Source of the DNA: DASXTW01 sp036505215
GTDB lineage: Bacteria; Actinomycetota; UBA4738
Direction of reading: 5' to 3'
Length of the DNA: 64,000 nt
NCBI GenBank assembly: GCA_036505215.1
Contig: DASXTW010000160.1
Span: 1 to 64,000 of the forward strand
Part shown: positions 23,545-31,868 of the stretch, one piece after another
How positions within the stretch are numbered: the first letter of the stretch is position 1
Layout of the letters: each line of letters opens with the position of its first letter
Notes under the pieces: model-generated
Seen by the model: only the letters and a program-made list of their open reading frames with translations
Database searches by the model: none
What the model was told of the DNA's origin: nothing
Made by a program: the position numbers and the translations under genes

Positions 23545-24062
23545 CCGGCGACCCCTCGTTTGTCCCGTCGCCAACCAATCGCCTGAACCGCGTAATGGGC
23601 GCCCGTGTACACGGTGAAAACCAGAGCGACGATGAGGGCTGCGAGCCTCAGCCCGTTCGCCCCGTCTCCGAGCGGCAAGATGTACAGGGTGATGGCCAGC
23701 AGCTGAAGGGTGGTCTTGACCTTGGCCGCGCGGGACGCCGGCAAGCTCCTCCCTTGGAGGCCGAGCACAACGCGGAGGAGAGAGATGGCCAGCTCGCGGG
23801 CGACCAGGATCGCCGCACCCCACGCAGGGAACTCGCCGAGCGCAGCCAGCGTGAGGACGGGGGCCGCCACCAGGATCTTGTCGGCCAGCGGGTCAAGCCA
23901 GATTCCAGTCCGGGTGGTGGAGTCATACCGTCTGGCCAGGTATCCGTCGAGGCCATCGGTCGCTGCACCCACCACGAAGATGGTCGCTGCCAGGAACGAG
24001 GCAGAACGCTCACGGGCCAGGATCAGGATCACCAGAAAGGGCACGAGGAGCACTCGCAACAC
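23541..24062 (-). CDS. pgsA: CDP-diacylglycerol-glycerol-3-phosphate 3-phosphatidyltransferase
   Basis: An integral membrane CDP-alcohol phosphatidyltransferase with the full signature DGLDGYLARRYDSTTRTGIW followed by LDPLADK. It makes phosphatidylglycerol phosphate, the first step to phosphatidylglycerol and cardiolipin. About four to five helices are visible. The listed GTG start (24062) gives 173 residues but cuts the conserved N-terminus. Upstream in frame, without a stop, the codons read LTPLGLGWPNIVSVLRVLLV, which matches the family's NxxTxLR opening. No ATG, GTG or TTG begins that extension; a CTG at 24101 does and overlaps the preceding TGA as CTGA. The true start is probably there. 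Confidence 0.9.
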   Translation of the reverse strand: MLRVLLVPFLVILILARERSASFLAATIFVVGAATDGLDGYLARRYDSTTRTGIWLDPLADKILVAAPVLTLAALGEFPAWGAAILVARELAISLLRVVLGLQGRSLPASRAAKVKTTLQLLAITLYILPLGDGANGLRLAALIVALVFTVYTGAHYAVQAIGWRRDKRGVAG

Positions 24063-24097
24063 CGAGACGATGTTGGGCCAGCCGAGCCCGAGGGGGG

Positions 24098-24832
24098 TCA
24101 GGGGCCGCTCGCGGATGGCGTCCCCCTGAAATCCTGAGGCCTGAACGTGGCAGTGTAGGGCTGGTCCTTCCTGCCGGGCCGCTTGAGATTGTGCCCGTTC
24201 ACCGTCAGTGCGGTGGTCCCGCCGTGGTCGAGCTTCACCACAATCCTGGTGTTGCCTTCGAACGTACGTCCCTCCCCTGCCCGCAGTTCGAACGTTCGAG
24301 GCTTGTCGTTGTCCGTGCGGATGATGGCGGTGACCGCTTCGTCCGCCCGGAGGACCACAGTCACGGTGGGGGGGAGGACGGGGATGGAGGCTTGCGGACC
24401 AGTCAGGTTCTCGGCTCGAGGCGCCCCTCTCGACCGTGCAAGCAATCCCACCGCGCTGAGAACCGCGAGCAGGAGGAGCGCCACCCCGATGAGGAAGGTC
24501 CAGCTCGGATGGTGCCGCACGAGCTGCGGAAGGTGTGGATGGCGCGGGCTCCTGATGGGAGCGGGCGTGGGGTCCGGTAGGAGCGGCCGAGGGCCCCCGA
24601 AGTGCTGGTTGTACACGGTGACGACCTTGGTCGGGTCCAGCCCGAGATAGGAGGAATAGGAGCGAAGCATGCCGCGGACGTAGACGTCGCCTAGCAGAGC
24701 GTCGAACCGCTCCCGCTCGAGCGCCTGGAGGTACTCGGCGCGGATGCGGGTCTCCCGGCTGGCCTCCGCAATGGACTTCCCTCGAAGGAGCCGCGCCTTC
24801 CGGAGCGCCGGTCCGATCCCGATTCCCTGCAT
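24098..24832 (-). CDS. RodZ-like protein (HTH_25, membrane helix, DUF4115)
   Basis: The 244-residue protein has an N-terminal helix-turn-helix (IGPALRKARLLRGKSIAEAS through YVRGMLRSYSSYLGLDPTKV, typical HTH_25), a Pro-rich linker, one membrane helix (WTFLIGVALLLLAVLSAVGL) and an external DUF4115 beta domain (VTVVLRADEAVTAIIRTDND to LTVNGHNLKRPG). This matches RodZ, which links MreB or the elongation machinery to the membrane. No mreB is in the window, so its partner here is unknown. It precedes pgsA-cinA and overlaps pgsA if the CTG start is used. Confidence 0.88.
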   Translation of the reverse strand: MQGIGIGPALRKARLLRGKSIAEASRETRIRAEYLQALERERFDALLGDVYVRGMLRSYSSYLGLDPTKVVTVYNQHFGGPRPLLPDPTPAPIRSPRHPHLPQLVRHHPSWTFLIGVALLLLAVLSAVGLLARSRGAPRAENLTGPQASIPVLPPTVTVVLRADEAVTAIIRTDNDKPRTFELRAGEGRTFEGNTRIVVKLDHGGTTALTVNGHNLKRPGRKDQPYTATFRPQDFRGTPSASGP

Positions 24833-24914
24833 TCGCTCATAGTAGCCATGCGCCCCGCCGACCCGCCCCTCGTGGCCCCCTCTTCACGGCTCCGGCTCCG
24901 CTACAGTCGCGGTG

Positions 24915-25397
24915 ATGGGCGAAGATCAGGTGGTCGTGGTCGTGGAGATTCCGACGGGGTCCAGGAACAAGTACGAGTTCGACCACGAGCTGGGGGCCCT
25001 CGTCCTGGACAGGATGCTGTTCACCGCCATGCGCTATCCCGCCGACTACGGTTACATCGAGGGAACGCTGGGTGAGGACGGTGACGCGCTCGACGCGCTG
25101 GTGTTCGTCGGCGAGCCTACCTTCCCGGGGTGCCGGATCCGGGCGCGGCCGGTGGGACTCTTCAAGATGTGGGACGAGAAGGGCTCTGATGAGAAGATCC
25201 TCTGCGTGCCTTTTCGCGACCCGATGTGGTCGCATGTCGAGGACTTGGACGATCTGCTCCCGACGATGCGGGCCGAGGTGGAGCATTTCTTCGCCGTCTA
25301 CAAGGACCTGGAGGGCAAGCCGACGGGCACCGAGGGATTCGGCAGTCGCGAGGACGCCCTCGAGATCATCGCCGCAGCCCGCGCCCGCGCCTCGTGA
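24915..25397 (+). CDS. ppa: inorganic pyrophosphatase (family I)
   Basis: A soluble family I pyrophosphatase of 160 residues that hydrolyses PPi and so drives biosynthesis forward. Active-site stretches: IPTGSRNKYEFDHE, MRYPADYGYIEGTLGEDGDA with LDALVF (acidic Mg2+ ligands), CRIRARPVGLFKMWDEKGSD, and a C-terminal HFFAVYKDLEGKP. A GTG immediately before the ATG could also serve as start. It is one of few plus-strand core genes here, diverging from the RodZ-like gene across about 80 bases that must hold both promoters. Confidence 0.97.
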   Translation: MGEDQVVVVVEIPTGSRNKYEFDHELGALVLDRMLFTAMRYPADYGYIEGTLGEDGDALDALVFVGEPTFPGCRIRARPVGLFKMWDEKGSDEKILCVPFRDPMWSHVEDLDDLLPTMRAEVEHFFAVYKDLEGKPTGTEGFGSREDALEIIAAARARAS

Positions 25398-25585
25398 CGG
25401 GGGCACGCTCAGCTCCGGGCGACGTGGGCTGGATCATCTGGCGGAGGCAGCGCTAGCCGGGGTTTTGTCACTCTTTTTGGTGGCGCAACACCTCTGCCGC
25501 TGGACAGCGACAGGGTGGGTCGAATATCTTCCGCGCGTCACGAAGCAAGGCCGGGTCTTCGGACTCGGATGAGCGGAGTGACGGA

Positions 25586-25616
25586 GGGAGCGAGCCTTCG
25601 GGTTCGCTCCCTTCTA
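25586..25616 (+). terminator. strong hairpin terminator between ppa and ftsK
   Basis: GGGAGCGAGCC, loop TTCG, GGTTCGCTCCC (11 pairs with one G-T), followed by TTCTATTTT on the plus strand. It serves ppa and lies about 190 bases after its stop; the convergent ftsK ends just beyond it. Confidence 0.8.
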
Positions 25617-25644
25617 TTTTCCCGGGAATGGGTGAGGAAGACGT

Positions 25645-27897
25645 TCAGCGAACCCGGGTTCGACTCTCCTCCCACTCTTCCCACGTCAGGAGGACGTCCC
25701 GGGCTTTGGAGCCCTGGCTGGGGCCGACGAGCCCTCTCTCCTCCATGAGGTCCATCAGCCGGCCGGCTCGGGCGAACCCCACCTTGAGCTTGCGCTGGAG
25801 CATCGAGGTCGATCCGAGCTGGGACCGGATCACCAGCTCGGCGGCCTGCTCGAGTAGCTCGTCGTCGTCCCCCAGGCCGTCCTCGTCGTCGGTGGCCGGC
25901 CGGCCCATTCCCTCAACGGTGACCGCGTACTCAGGCTGACGCTGCTTCCGGCACCAGTCGACGACGCCTTCGATCTCCTTCTCCGTCACCCACGCGCCCT
26001 GGATCCGAACGGCCTTGGACACGTTGGCCGGTTGGAACAGCATGTCGCCGTGACCGACCAATTTCTCGGCCCCGCCCACATCGAGGATGACGCGGGAGTC
26101 TGCCTGGGACGCGGTCATGAAGGCGATCCGCGAAGGGATGTTGGCCTTGATCAGCCCAGTGACCACATCCACGCTCGGCCGCTGTGTGGCCACCACCAGG
26201 TGGATGCCCACCGCCCGGGCCATCTGGGCGATCCGGCAAATGGCGTCCTCCACGTCGCGAGGCGCCACCATCATCAGGTCGGCCAGCTCGTCGATGACCA
26301 CCAGGATCCACGGGAGCCGCCCGAAGTTGGCCTCCTGCCCGGGCGGGATACGGAGCGTCCCCTCCATGTGCGCGGCGTTGTACGTGTCGATGTCTCGCAT
26401 GCCCACGCCGGCCAGCGACTCGTAGCGAGTCTCCATCTCCCGGACCACCCAGGCGAGGGACTCGGCGGCCTTCTTCGGCTGGACGATCACGGGCATCAGC
26501 AGGTGGGGCAAGTCTCCGAAGTGGGACAGCTCCACCCGCTTGGGGTCGATCAGCACCACCTTCACCTCGTCCGGGGTGGTTCGCATGAGGACCGAGGTGA
26601 CGAACGTGTTGATGAGCGATGACTTGCCGGCGCCGGTGGCCCCCGCGATGAGCAGGTGGGGCATCTCGGCCAGGTTGACCAGGACGGCCCGGCCGTGCAC
26701 GTCCTTGCCCAGCCCGACGAACAGCGGCCTGGTCACCTCCCGGGCCGCCTTGGAGGCAAGGACGTCTCCCAGCATGACGAAGTCCCTCACCTTGTTAGGG
26801 ACCTCGACGCCGATGGCCGACTTGCCGGGGATGGGTGCGATGATCCGCACGTCGGGAGTGGCCAGCGCGTAGGCGATGTCGTCGGCCAGGGACAGCACCC
26901 GGTTGACCTTGGTCCCTGCCTCCACCTCGACCTCGTACATGGTCACGGTGGGTCCTCGATGGGACGCGCCCACCTTGGCCGCGACCCCGAAGTTTCGGAA
27001 CGTCCGCTCCAGGGCCGCCATGGTGTGCTCGGCGTCCCGGGCATCGGTCGGCGTGGCCGGAGCTCGTCTGAGGAGCTCGAGCGGCGGCAGCTTGTAGCCG
27101 TTGCCGCGGGCCGTGAGCGGGAGGCGGACCTGTTTCGGCTCGCCCATCACGCCGGGCTCAGGCATCGCCGGGGCGATGTCGGCAAACGATTCGGGATTCT
27201 CCTTCGGGCGGCGCTGGCGCCGGGTCCTGCGTGCCCCGACCTCCTGTTCGTCCTCGCCCGGCACCGAGGGAGGTCCCACCAGGACCCACCGAAGCGCCCT
27301 CCCCACAGCCACCAGCGGGGTCGCCGTGAAGACCATGACGCCGAGCACGGCGAGTCCCAGGAATACGACGGTTGCGCCGTACGGCGAGACCACACTCGAC
27401 AGCGGACGGGCTACGACGGCGCCGAGCACACCTCCGGCCGAGCTGACAGCCTTGTATCCGTCACCCGGGGCCGGATTCCCCTGACCCAGCGAGAAGAGCC
27501 CGAGGATGCCAAGCGACCCGATGACCAAGCCCACCAGCATCCTGCCGCGGTCGTCCTCGGCGGTCCCCCGAAGGAGGAGGAGGGCCCAGTAGGCGGCGAC
27601 GACAGGGAGGGCATAGGCGGGAAGCCCGAGCAGCCCCTTCGCCCCCACTCGGAGGAGCCCCCCGAACGGCCCCGCCGAATCCAGCCACATCCCCAGGATG
27701 GCCAGCAGGGCCAGGATGATCAGGGTCACGCCGAGGACGTCTGCGGCTCTCGGTGACAGATGCCGGGCGATCTTCGACCCAGCCTTCCGAAGGGGCCTGA
27801 CGCCGGAGCGCTTGGCGTTGCCGGAGGAACGGCGGGACGTGCGTCGTCCAGAGGCTCGCGCCTTCGTCCTCGACCTCGATCTCTTCCTGGTCGCCAT
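25645..27897 (-). CDS. ftsK: DNA translocase FtsK/SpoIIIE
   Basis: The 750-residue septal DNA pump has a basic N-terminus (ATRKRSRSRTKARASGRRTS), four membrane helices (about residues 55-195) and a short linker. The RecA-like motor has Walker A AGATGAGKSSLINTF, Walker B PWILVVIDELADLMM and the VATQRPSVDVVTGLIKANIP signature. The gamma winged helix at the end (GSTSMLQRKLKVGFARAGRL) reads KOPS orientation sites. The short linker makes it SpoIIIE-sized. It starts nine bases after rnj ends and clears chromosomes from the closing septum. Confidence 0.97.
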   Translation of the reverse strand: MATRKRSRSRTKARASGRRTSRRSSGNAKRSGVRPLRKAGSKIARHLSPRAADVLGVTLIILALLAILGMWLDSAGPFGGLLRVGAKGLLGLPAYALPVVAAYWALLLLRGTAEDDRGRMLVGLVIGSLGILGLFSLGQGNPAPGDGYKAVSSAGGVLGAVVARPLSSVVSPYGATVVFLGLAVLGVMVFTATPLVAVGRALRWVLVGPPSVPGEDEQEVGARRTRRQRRPKENPESFADIAPAMPEPGVMGEPKQVRLPLTARGNGYKLPPLELLRRAPATPTDARDAEHTMAALERTFRNFGVAAKVGASHRGPTVTMYEVEVEAGTKVNRVLSLADDIAYALATPDVRIIAPIPGKSAIGVEVPNKVRDFVMLGDVLASKAAREVTRPLFVGLGKDVHGRAVLVNLAEMPHLLIAGATGAGKSSLINTFVTSVLMRTTPDEVKVVLIDPKRVELSHFGDLPHLLMPVIVQPKKAAESLAWVVREMETRYESLAGVGMRDIDTYNAAHMEGTLRIPPGQEANFGRLPWILVVIDELADLMMVAPRDVEDAICRIAQMARAVGIHLVVATQRPSVDVVTGLIKANIPSRIAFMTASQADSRVILDVGGAEKLVGHGDMLFQPANVSKAVRIQGAWVTEKEIEGVVDWCRKQRQPEYAVTVEGMGRPATDDEDGLGDDDELLEQAAELVIRSQLGSTSMLQRKLKVGFARAGRLMDLMEERGLVGPSQGSKARDVLLTWEEWEESRTRVR

Positions 27898-27906
27898 CGC
27901 TCTCCT

Positions 27907-29589
27907 CTACACCTCCATGACCACCGGCACGATCACGGGCTTACGCTTCGTGGTTTCCATGAAGTACCGGCGAAGCGCCGTGCGGATGTGCTCGCGCAAC
28001 ATCCTCGGATCCGTGACCCCCTGTCCGGCACTCTCTTTCAAGGTCACCAGGATGCGATGGCGAGCCTCTTCGAGGATGGCCTCGGCGGGTTCCTCGACCA
28101 CCCCCCGATCGATGATGTCCGGCCCGGCCAGAACGTCGCCTGAGTGCGCGTCTACGGTGACCACCACCACGACGATCCCGTCTCCAGCCAGCTTGCGCCG
28201 GTCCCGGAGCACCACCTCGCCGACGTCGCCGATCCCGACACCGTCGACGAAGGTCATCCCAGCGGTGATGCGTTCGCCGCGGTGGAGCGCCTCGCCGATC
28301 TGAACCGTGTCGCCGTCCTCGCAGATCAAGATGCGGTCTTGTGGGATGCCCACCTCCCTGGCCAGCCGGGCATGATGCGCCAGGTGACGGAGCTCACCGT
28401 GCACGGGGATGAACCAGCGAGGGCGGACCAGGTTCAGCATGAACTTCAGCTCTTCAGCGGCAGCGTGGCCGGAGACGTGCACGGGCGCTATGGGCACGTG
28501 ATAGACGTCCGCGCCGGTCCGGTACAGCCCGTCGATGGTCCGGTGGATCGCGGTCTCGTTGCCCGGGATCACGGAGGACGACAGGATCACGGTGTCGCCC
28601 GGTTCGAGGGTGATCCACTTGTGCTCGCGGGCGGCCATCAGCGAGAGAGCCGACAGAGGCTCCCCCTGTGAGCCCGTGCAGCACACCACGACCTCGGTCG
28701 GGTCCATGCGCTCCACGTCCTCGATGAGGACGATCTGCTCCTCGGGTACGTCCAGGTATCCCAGCGCCCTGGCTGCGCCGACGCTCTGGTGCATGCTCCG
28801 GCCGAGGAACGCGACCTTTCTCCCGGCCATCCGAGCGGCGTTTACCACCTGCTGCATGCGATGGATGTGGCTGGCGAAGCACGCCACCACCACCAACCGG
28901 CGGGCATCCCGGATGATGTCCCGCAGGACAGGGCCGACCAGGCGCTCGCTCCCGGTGTTCCCGGGATCCTCGGCGTTGGTGGAGTCCGACAGGAACAGGT
29001 GCACGCCTTTGCGGGCCTCCTCGGCGATGCCCTGGAGATCGGTGGTGCGGCCGTCGATCGGCGTCGGGTCCAACTTGAAGTCGCCCGAGTGCAGGAGGAT
29101 GCCGGCCGGCAGGTCGATGGCAACCGCGCAGCCATCGGGGATCGAGTGAGACACCCGGTGGAACCGAAGGGTGAACGGACCGGTCCTCACCTCCTGGCCC
29201 GGCGCCACCTCGTGGAACTCGGCCCGGTCACGAACCCTGTGCTCCTCGAGCTTGCCATCGAGCAGGGCCAGGGTGAGCTTCGTCGCATAGATCGGCAGGG
29301 AGAACTCTCGGAGCAGATAGGGCAGGGAGCCCACATGGTCCTCGTGGCCGTGCGTCAGGACGACGGCGTGCACCCGGTCCCGGTGCTCCCGTAGGTAGGT
29401 GAAGTCGGGAAGCACGAGATCGATGCCCGGCATCTCCACCTCGGGGAAAGACAGGCCAGCGTCGATCACGAGGATGCGCCCCTCCAATTCGAGAGCGGCC
29501 ATGTTCCGGCCCACCTCTCCGACGCCACCCAGGAACACCAGGCGCGGATCTCTCTGGCTCGGGGCCGGGATCGAGGCGACGTCCGCCAT
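27907..29589 (-). CDS. rnj: ribonuclease J
   Basis: The 560-residue metallo-beta-lactamase/beta-CASP ribonuclease has endo- and 5'-3' exonuclease activity. The metal site is THGHEDHVGSLPYLL. The beta-CASP domain shows the HSGDFKLDPTPIDGRTTDLQ turn, DSTNAEDPG, and the late His in PVHVSGHAAAEELKFML and PVHGELRHLAHHA. The C-terminal domain is complete. It is 12 bases downstream of dapA and nine bases upstream of ftsK, the dapA-rnj-ftsK order seen across actinobacteria. Confidence 0.97.
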   Translation of the reverse strand: MADVASIPAPSQRDPRLVFLGGVGEVGRNMAALELEGRILVIDAGLSFPEVEMPGIDLVLPDFTYLREHRDRVHAVVLTHGHEDHVGSLPYLLREFSLPIYATKLTLALLDGKLEEHRVRDRAEFHEVAPGQEVRTGPFTLRFHRVSHSIPDGCAVAIDLPAGILLHSGDFKLDPTPIDGRTTDLQGIAEEARKGVHLFLSDSTNAEDPGNTGSERLVGPVLRDIIRDARRLVVVACFASHIHRMQQVVNAARMAGRKVAFLGRSMHQSVGAARALGYLDVPEEQIVLIEDVERMDPTEVVVCCTGSQGEPLSALSLMAAREHKWITLEPGDTVILSSSVIPGNETAIHRTIDGLYRTGADVYHVPIAPVHVSGHAAAEELKFMLNLVRPRWFIPVHGELRHLAHHARLAREVGIPQDRILICEDGDTVQIGEALHRGERITAGMTFVDGVGIGDVGEVVLRDRRKLAGDGIVVVVVTVDAHSGDVLAGPDIIDRGVVEEPAEAILEEARHRILVTLKESAGQGVTDPRMLREHIRTALRRYFMETTKRKPVIVPVVMEV

Positions 29590-29601
29590 CCTTGGGGAAG
29601 G

Positions 29602-30486
29602 TCAGACCACTCCGGCTTCCCGCATGGCCTGCTCGATCTTCGTCCGCTCCTCGGGCGTGGCCTCCACCAGCGGAAGCCGGGGCGGCCCGACCGGGCGGCC
29701 CGCGATCTCCAGGGCGGCCTTGACGGGAATGGGGTTCGAGGTGATGAACAGCCCCTTGAACAGGGGCAGGAGCCGGGCGTGGATCTTCCACGCGCTGGTG
29801 ACGTCGCCACTCGTGGCCAGGTCGACCATCTCCTTGACCTCTCGTCCCACCAGGTGAGAGGCAACGGAGACAATGCCCGCGGCCCCCATGCACACGAGAG
29901 GGAAGGTCGCCCAGTCGTCGCCGGAGTACAGGTCGAAGTCGTCCGGCGTGTCGCTGATGATCCGGCCGGCCGTCTGGAAGTCGCCCGTGGAGTCCTTTAC
30001 CCCCACGATGTTGTCGACCTCGGCCAGGCGGAGCAGCGTGTCCGCCTCGATCAGCGTGGCCGTCCGGCCCGGGATGTTGTAGAGGATCACGGGAAGATCG
30101 GTGGACTCAGCGACCTTGGTGAAGTGGGCGATCAGCCCCCGTTGAGGCGGCTTGTTGTAGTAGGGCGTAACGACCAGCGCGGCATCGGCACCGGCCTCCT
30201 CGGCCTGCTTGGTGAGTTCGACGCTCTCCGCCGTGTCGTAGGTGCCGGTGTTGCACCACACGTTTCCTCGTCCACTCGCCGCCTCGACGACCGCCCGCAA
30301 CAGTCGGTCCTTCTCCTCGTGGGTGACGGTGGGACCCTCACCCGTCGAGCCGGCCACGAGCAACGTGTCCGACCCGTTGTCGAGCAAGTAGGTGGCAAGC
30401 GCCTGGGCCCCTTCCAGGTCCAGGGTGAAGTCATCGCGAAACGGCGTCACCATCGCCGTGACGACCGAACCGAACCTCCTGGCCAT
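29602..30486 (-). CDS. dapA: 4-hydroxy-tetrahydrodipicolinate synthase
   Basis: The start is set at MARRFGSVVTAMVTPFRDDF (ATG 30486) with AAGGAGGTGG ahead. The 294-residue class I aldolase condenses pyruvate with aspartate semialdehyde, the first committed step to lysine and diaminopimelate. Visible: GSTGEGPTVTHEEK, the Tyr motif VVTPYYNKPPQRGLIAHF, YNIPGRTAT, and the Schiff-base Lys in IVGVKDSTGDF. With dapB, dapL and dapF in this window the pathway is complete. The leader is about 150 bases long and structured but is not a recognisable lysine riboswitch. Confidence 0.97.
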   Translation of the reverse strand: MARRFGSVVTAMVTPFRDDFTLDLEGAQALATYLLDNGSDTLLVAGSTGEGPTVTHEEKDRLLRAVVEAASGRGNVWCNTGTYDTAESVELTKQAEEAGADAALVVTPYYNKPPQRGLIAHFTKVAESTDLPVILYNIPGRTATLIEADTLLRLAEVDNIVGVKDSTGDFQTAGRIISDTPDDFDLYSGDDWATFPLVCMGAAGIVSVASHLVGREVKEMVDLATSGDVTSAWKIHARLLPLFKGLFITSNPIPVKAALEIAGRPVGPPRLPLVEATPEERTKIEQAMREAGVV

Positions 30487-30643
30487 GCTGACCACCTCCT
30501 TCTCGTTGCTCAGGCAGCGTACTCCGGAAAAGCATCCGAGGCCGCCATCTGGAGCGCGAGGTGAGGCCGTACTCCGGGCGGGAGGCCGAGCCCCGGTCAG
30601 GCGTCCTGCCTTGCTCGGCCCCCTGCCCCTGGGAGTGCGCCAA

Positions 30644-30672
30644 ACTCTAGCGCGTTGCACAAAGATTAACAA
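30644..30672 (-). promoter_or_regulatory. predicted promoter of dapA
   Basis: TTGTTA (30667-30672), 17 bases, TAGAGT (30644-30649) on the minus strand. The resulting leader of about 150 bases contains a GGCCGAGC/GCTCGGCC stem-loop with an inner AGGC/GCCT pairing, ahead of the dapA ribosome site. Confidence 0.45.
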
Positions 30673-30747
30673 GCGCCACATGGGCCACATGTGCAACTCG
30701 TTGCTCATGGGGGGTCCTGAAGGGTAGCGACAACGAGCGCGGGGGGT

Positions 30748-30807
30748 CCAGGGGGGCAGCAGCCCCGCGAGCACAGCGAGCGGATCAGGCTGCTGCACTC
30801 CCCCTGG
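30748..30807. repeat. 60-bp palindromic repeat, copy A
   Basis: CCAGGGGGGCAGCAGCC and GGCTGCTGCACTCCCCCTGG form the arms of a nested hairpin with a CCGC/GCGG inner stem. It lies in the dapA/adenosyltransferase intergenic gap. The reverse complement aligns with the element at 38854-38913, also 60 bases, over a core ending CCCCCCTGGACCCCC. Confidence 0.75.
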
Positions 30808-30872
30808 CGATGAGGACGATCCGAAGGATCGGGCTCATCGGGAAGATTGAGGCCGGTCGCTATCCTTGCCGG

Positions 30873-31424
30873 GTGAGGATCTATACGAAGACCGGCGACG
30901 ACGGCACTACCGGGCTCCTGTACGGGGGAAGGATCTCCAAGGCCGATCACGCCGCCGAGGCCTATGGCAGCGTCGACGAGGCCGTGGCGGCCCTGGGCCT
31001 CGCCCGGGGCCTGGCCGGTTCGTACTCGGAGATCTCCTCGGTCATCCTCGGCCTGCAACGGGAGCTCTTCGTGGTGGGCGCGGATCTGGCAACGAATCCC
31101 GACGAGCGCCACAAGCTCAAGGCTGGAACGTCGCTCGTCACCAGCGAGATGGTCGAGGCGCTGGAGCGCCGCATCGACGAGGCGGTCGAGGAGCACCCCC
31201 TCCCGGGTGAATTCATCGTGCCGGGGGCCAACCCGGTATCGGCGGCCCTGGACATCGCTCGAACGGCAGTCAGGCGAGCGGAACGACGGGCGGTGGAGAT
31301 GAAGGAGGCAGGGAAGACGGTGAGCCCGGACGCCCTCAAATACCTGAACCGGCTCTCCGATCTGCTGTTCGTCCTGGCCAGAGCGGAGGCCGGCGGCCCC
31401 GAGGAGCCAAGCCGCATCCGTTAG
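30873..31424 (+). CDS. ATP:cob(I)alamin adenosyltransferase (PduO/MMAB type)
   Basis: The start is a GTG at 30873 (RIYTKTGDDGTTGLLYGG next); further upstream codons are open but not conserved. The 183-residue protein transfers the adenosyl group of ATP to cob(I)alamin, giving coenzyme B12. Landmarks are the N-terminal ATP loop YTKTGDDGTTGLLYGGR, AYGSVDEAVAALGLA, the FIVPGANPVSAALDIARTAV segment with Arg residues RRAERR, and YLNRLSDLLFVLAR. It supplies the cofactor that NrdJ needs. The promoter was not identified; copy A of the palindromic repeat lies 66 bases ahead. Confidence 0.93.
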   Translation: MRIYTKTGDDGTTGLLYGGRISKADHAAEAYGSVDEAVAALGLARGLAGSYSEISSVILGLQRELFVVGADLATNPDERHKLKAGTSLVTSEMVEALERRIDEAVEEHPLPGEFIVPGANPVSAALDIARTAVRRAERRAVEMKEAGKTVSPDALKYLNRLSDLLFVLARAEAGGPEEPSRIR

Positions 31425-31517
31425 AGATCCTCGGCGAGCGTCTCCTCACTCGACGAAGACCGCCCGCACGGTCATCGCGTCATCGCTACGATCGACCCAC
31501 ACACGTCAGGGGGTGGC

Positions 31518-31835
31518 ATGGTGCGCGTTCACATCTGGGTGCGCAAGAAGGACGGGATGTCTCCGGAGGACTTCCGAGACCATTGGCTGACGAAGCACGC
31601 TCCGATCGCTCGAGAGGGTTACGAGCATCTCCAGGGCTACACGGTCGACCTCGTGACCAGGGTCCCAGAGGGTCAGGACGCGCCGTACGACGGAGTGGCG
31701 GTCCTGACCTGGGAGGACCGCGATGGATTCAAGGCCGACATGGCAAGCGAGGCGGCCAAGCAGGGCACGGACGATTTCGGTAACTTCGCCGACGGCTTCG
31801 GCCTGCTCTTCGTGGAGGAACATGTCGTCAAGTAG
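31518..31835 (+). CDS. EthD-domain protein
   Basis: A 105-residue dimeric alpha/beta-barrel (ferredoxin-like) protein: VRVHIWVRKKDGMSPEDFRD then HWLTKHAPIAREGYEHLQGY is the EthD pattern, and the end reads GFGLLFVEEHVVK. EthD proteins accompany oxidative ether degradation in Rhodococcus, but most family members have unknown roles, and no cytochrome P450 partner is nearby. The ATG follows CAGGGGGTGGC. It lies 33 bases upstream of the PPOX-like gene and is probably cotranscribed with it. Confidence 0.75.
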   Translation: MVRVHIWVRKKDGMSPEDFRDHWLTKHAPIAREGYEHLQGYTVDLVTRVPEGQDAPYDGVAVLTWEDRDGFKADMASEAAKQGTDDFGNFADGFGLLFVEEHVVK

Positions 31836-31868
31836 CCTTACCAAGTGCTCTGAGAGAAGGAGCGACCC

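Noticed and set aside
24288..24300. CGAACGTTCG near the RodZ-like gene as an SOS box
   Set aside because: The two half-sites have no 4-base spacer, and the match lies inside coding sequence.
30487..30643. Lysine riboswitch in the dapA leader
   Set aside because: The leader is too short and no L-box core features were seen; only a local stem-loop is supported.
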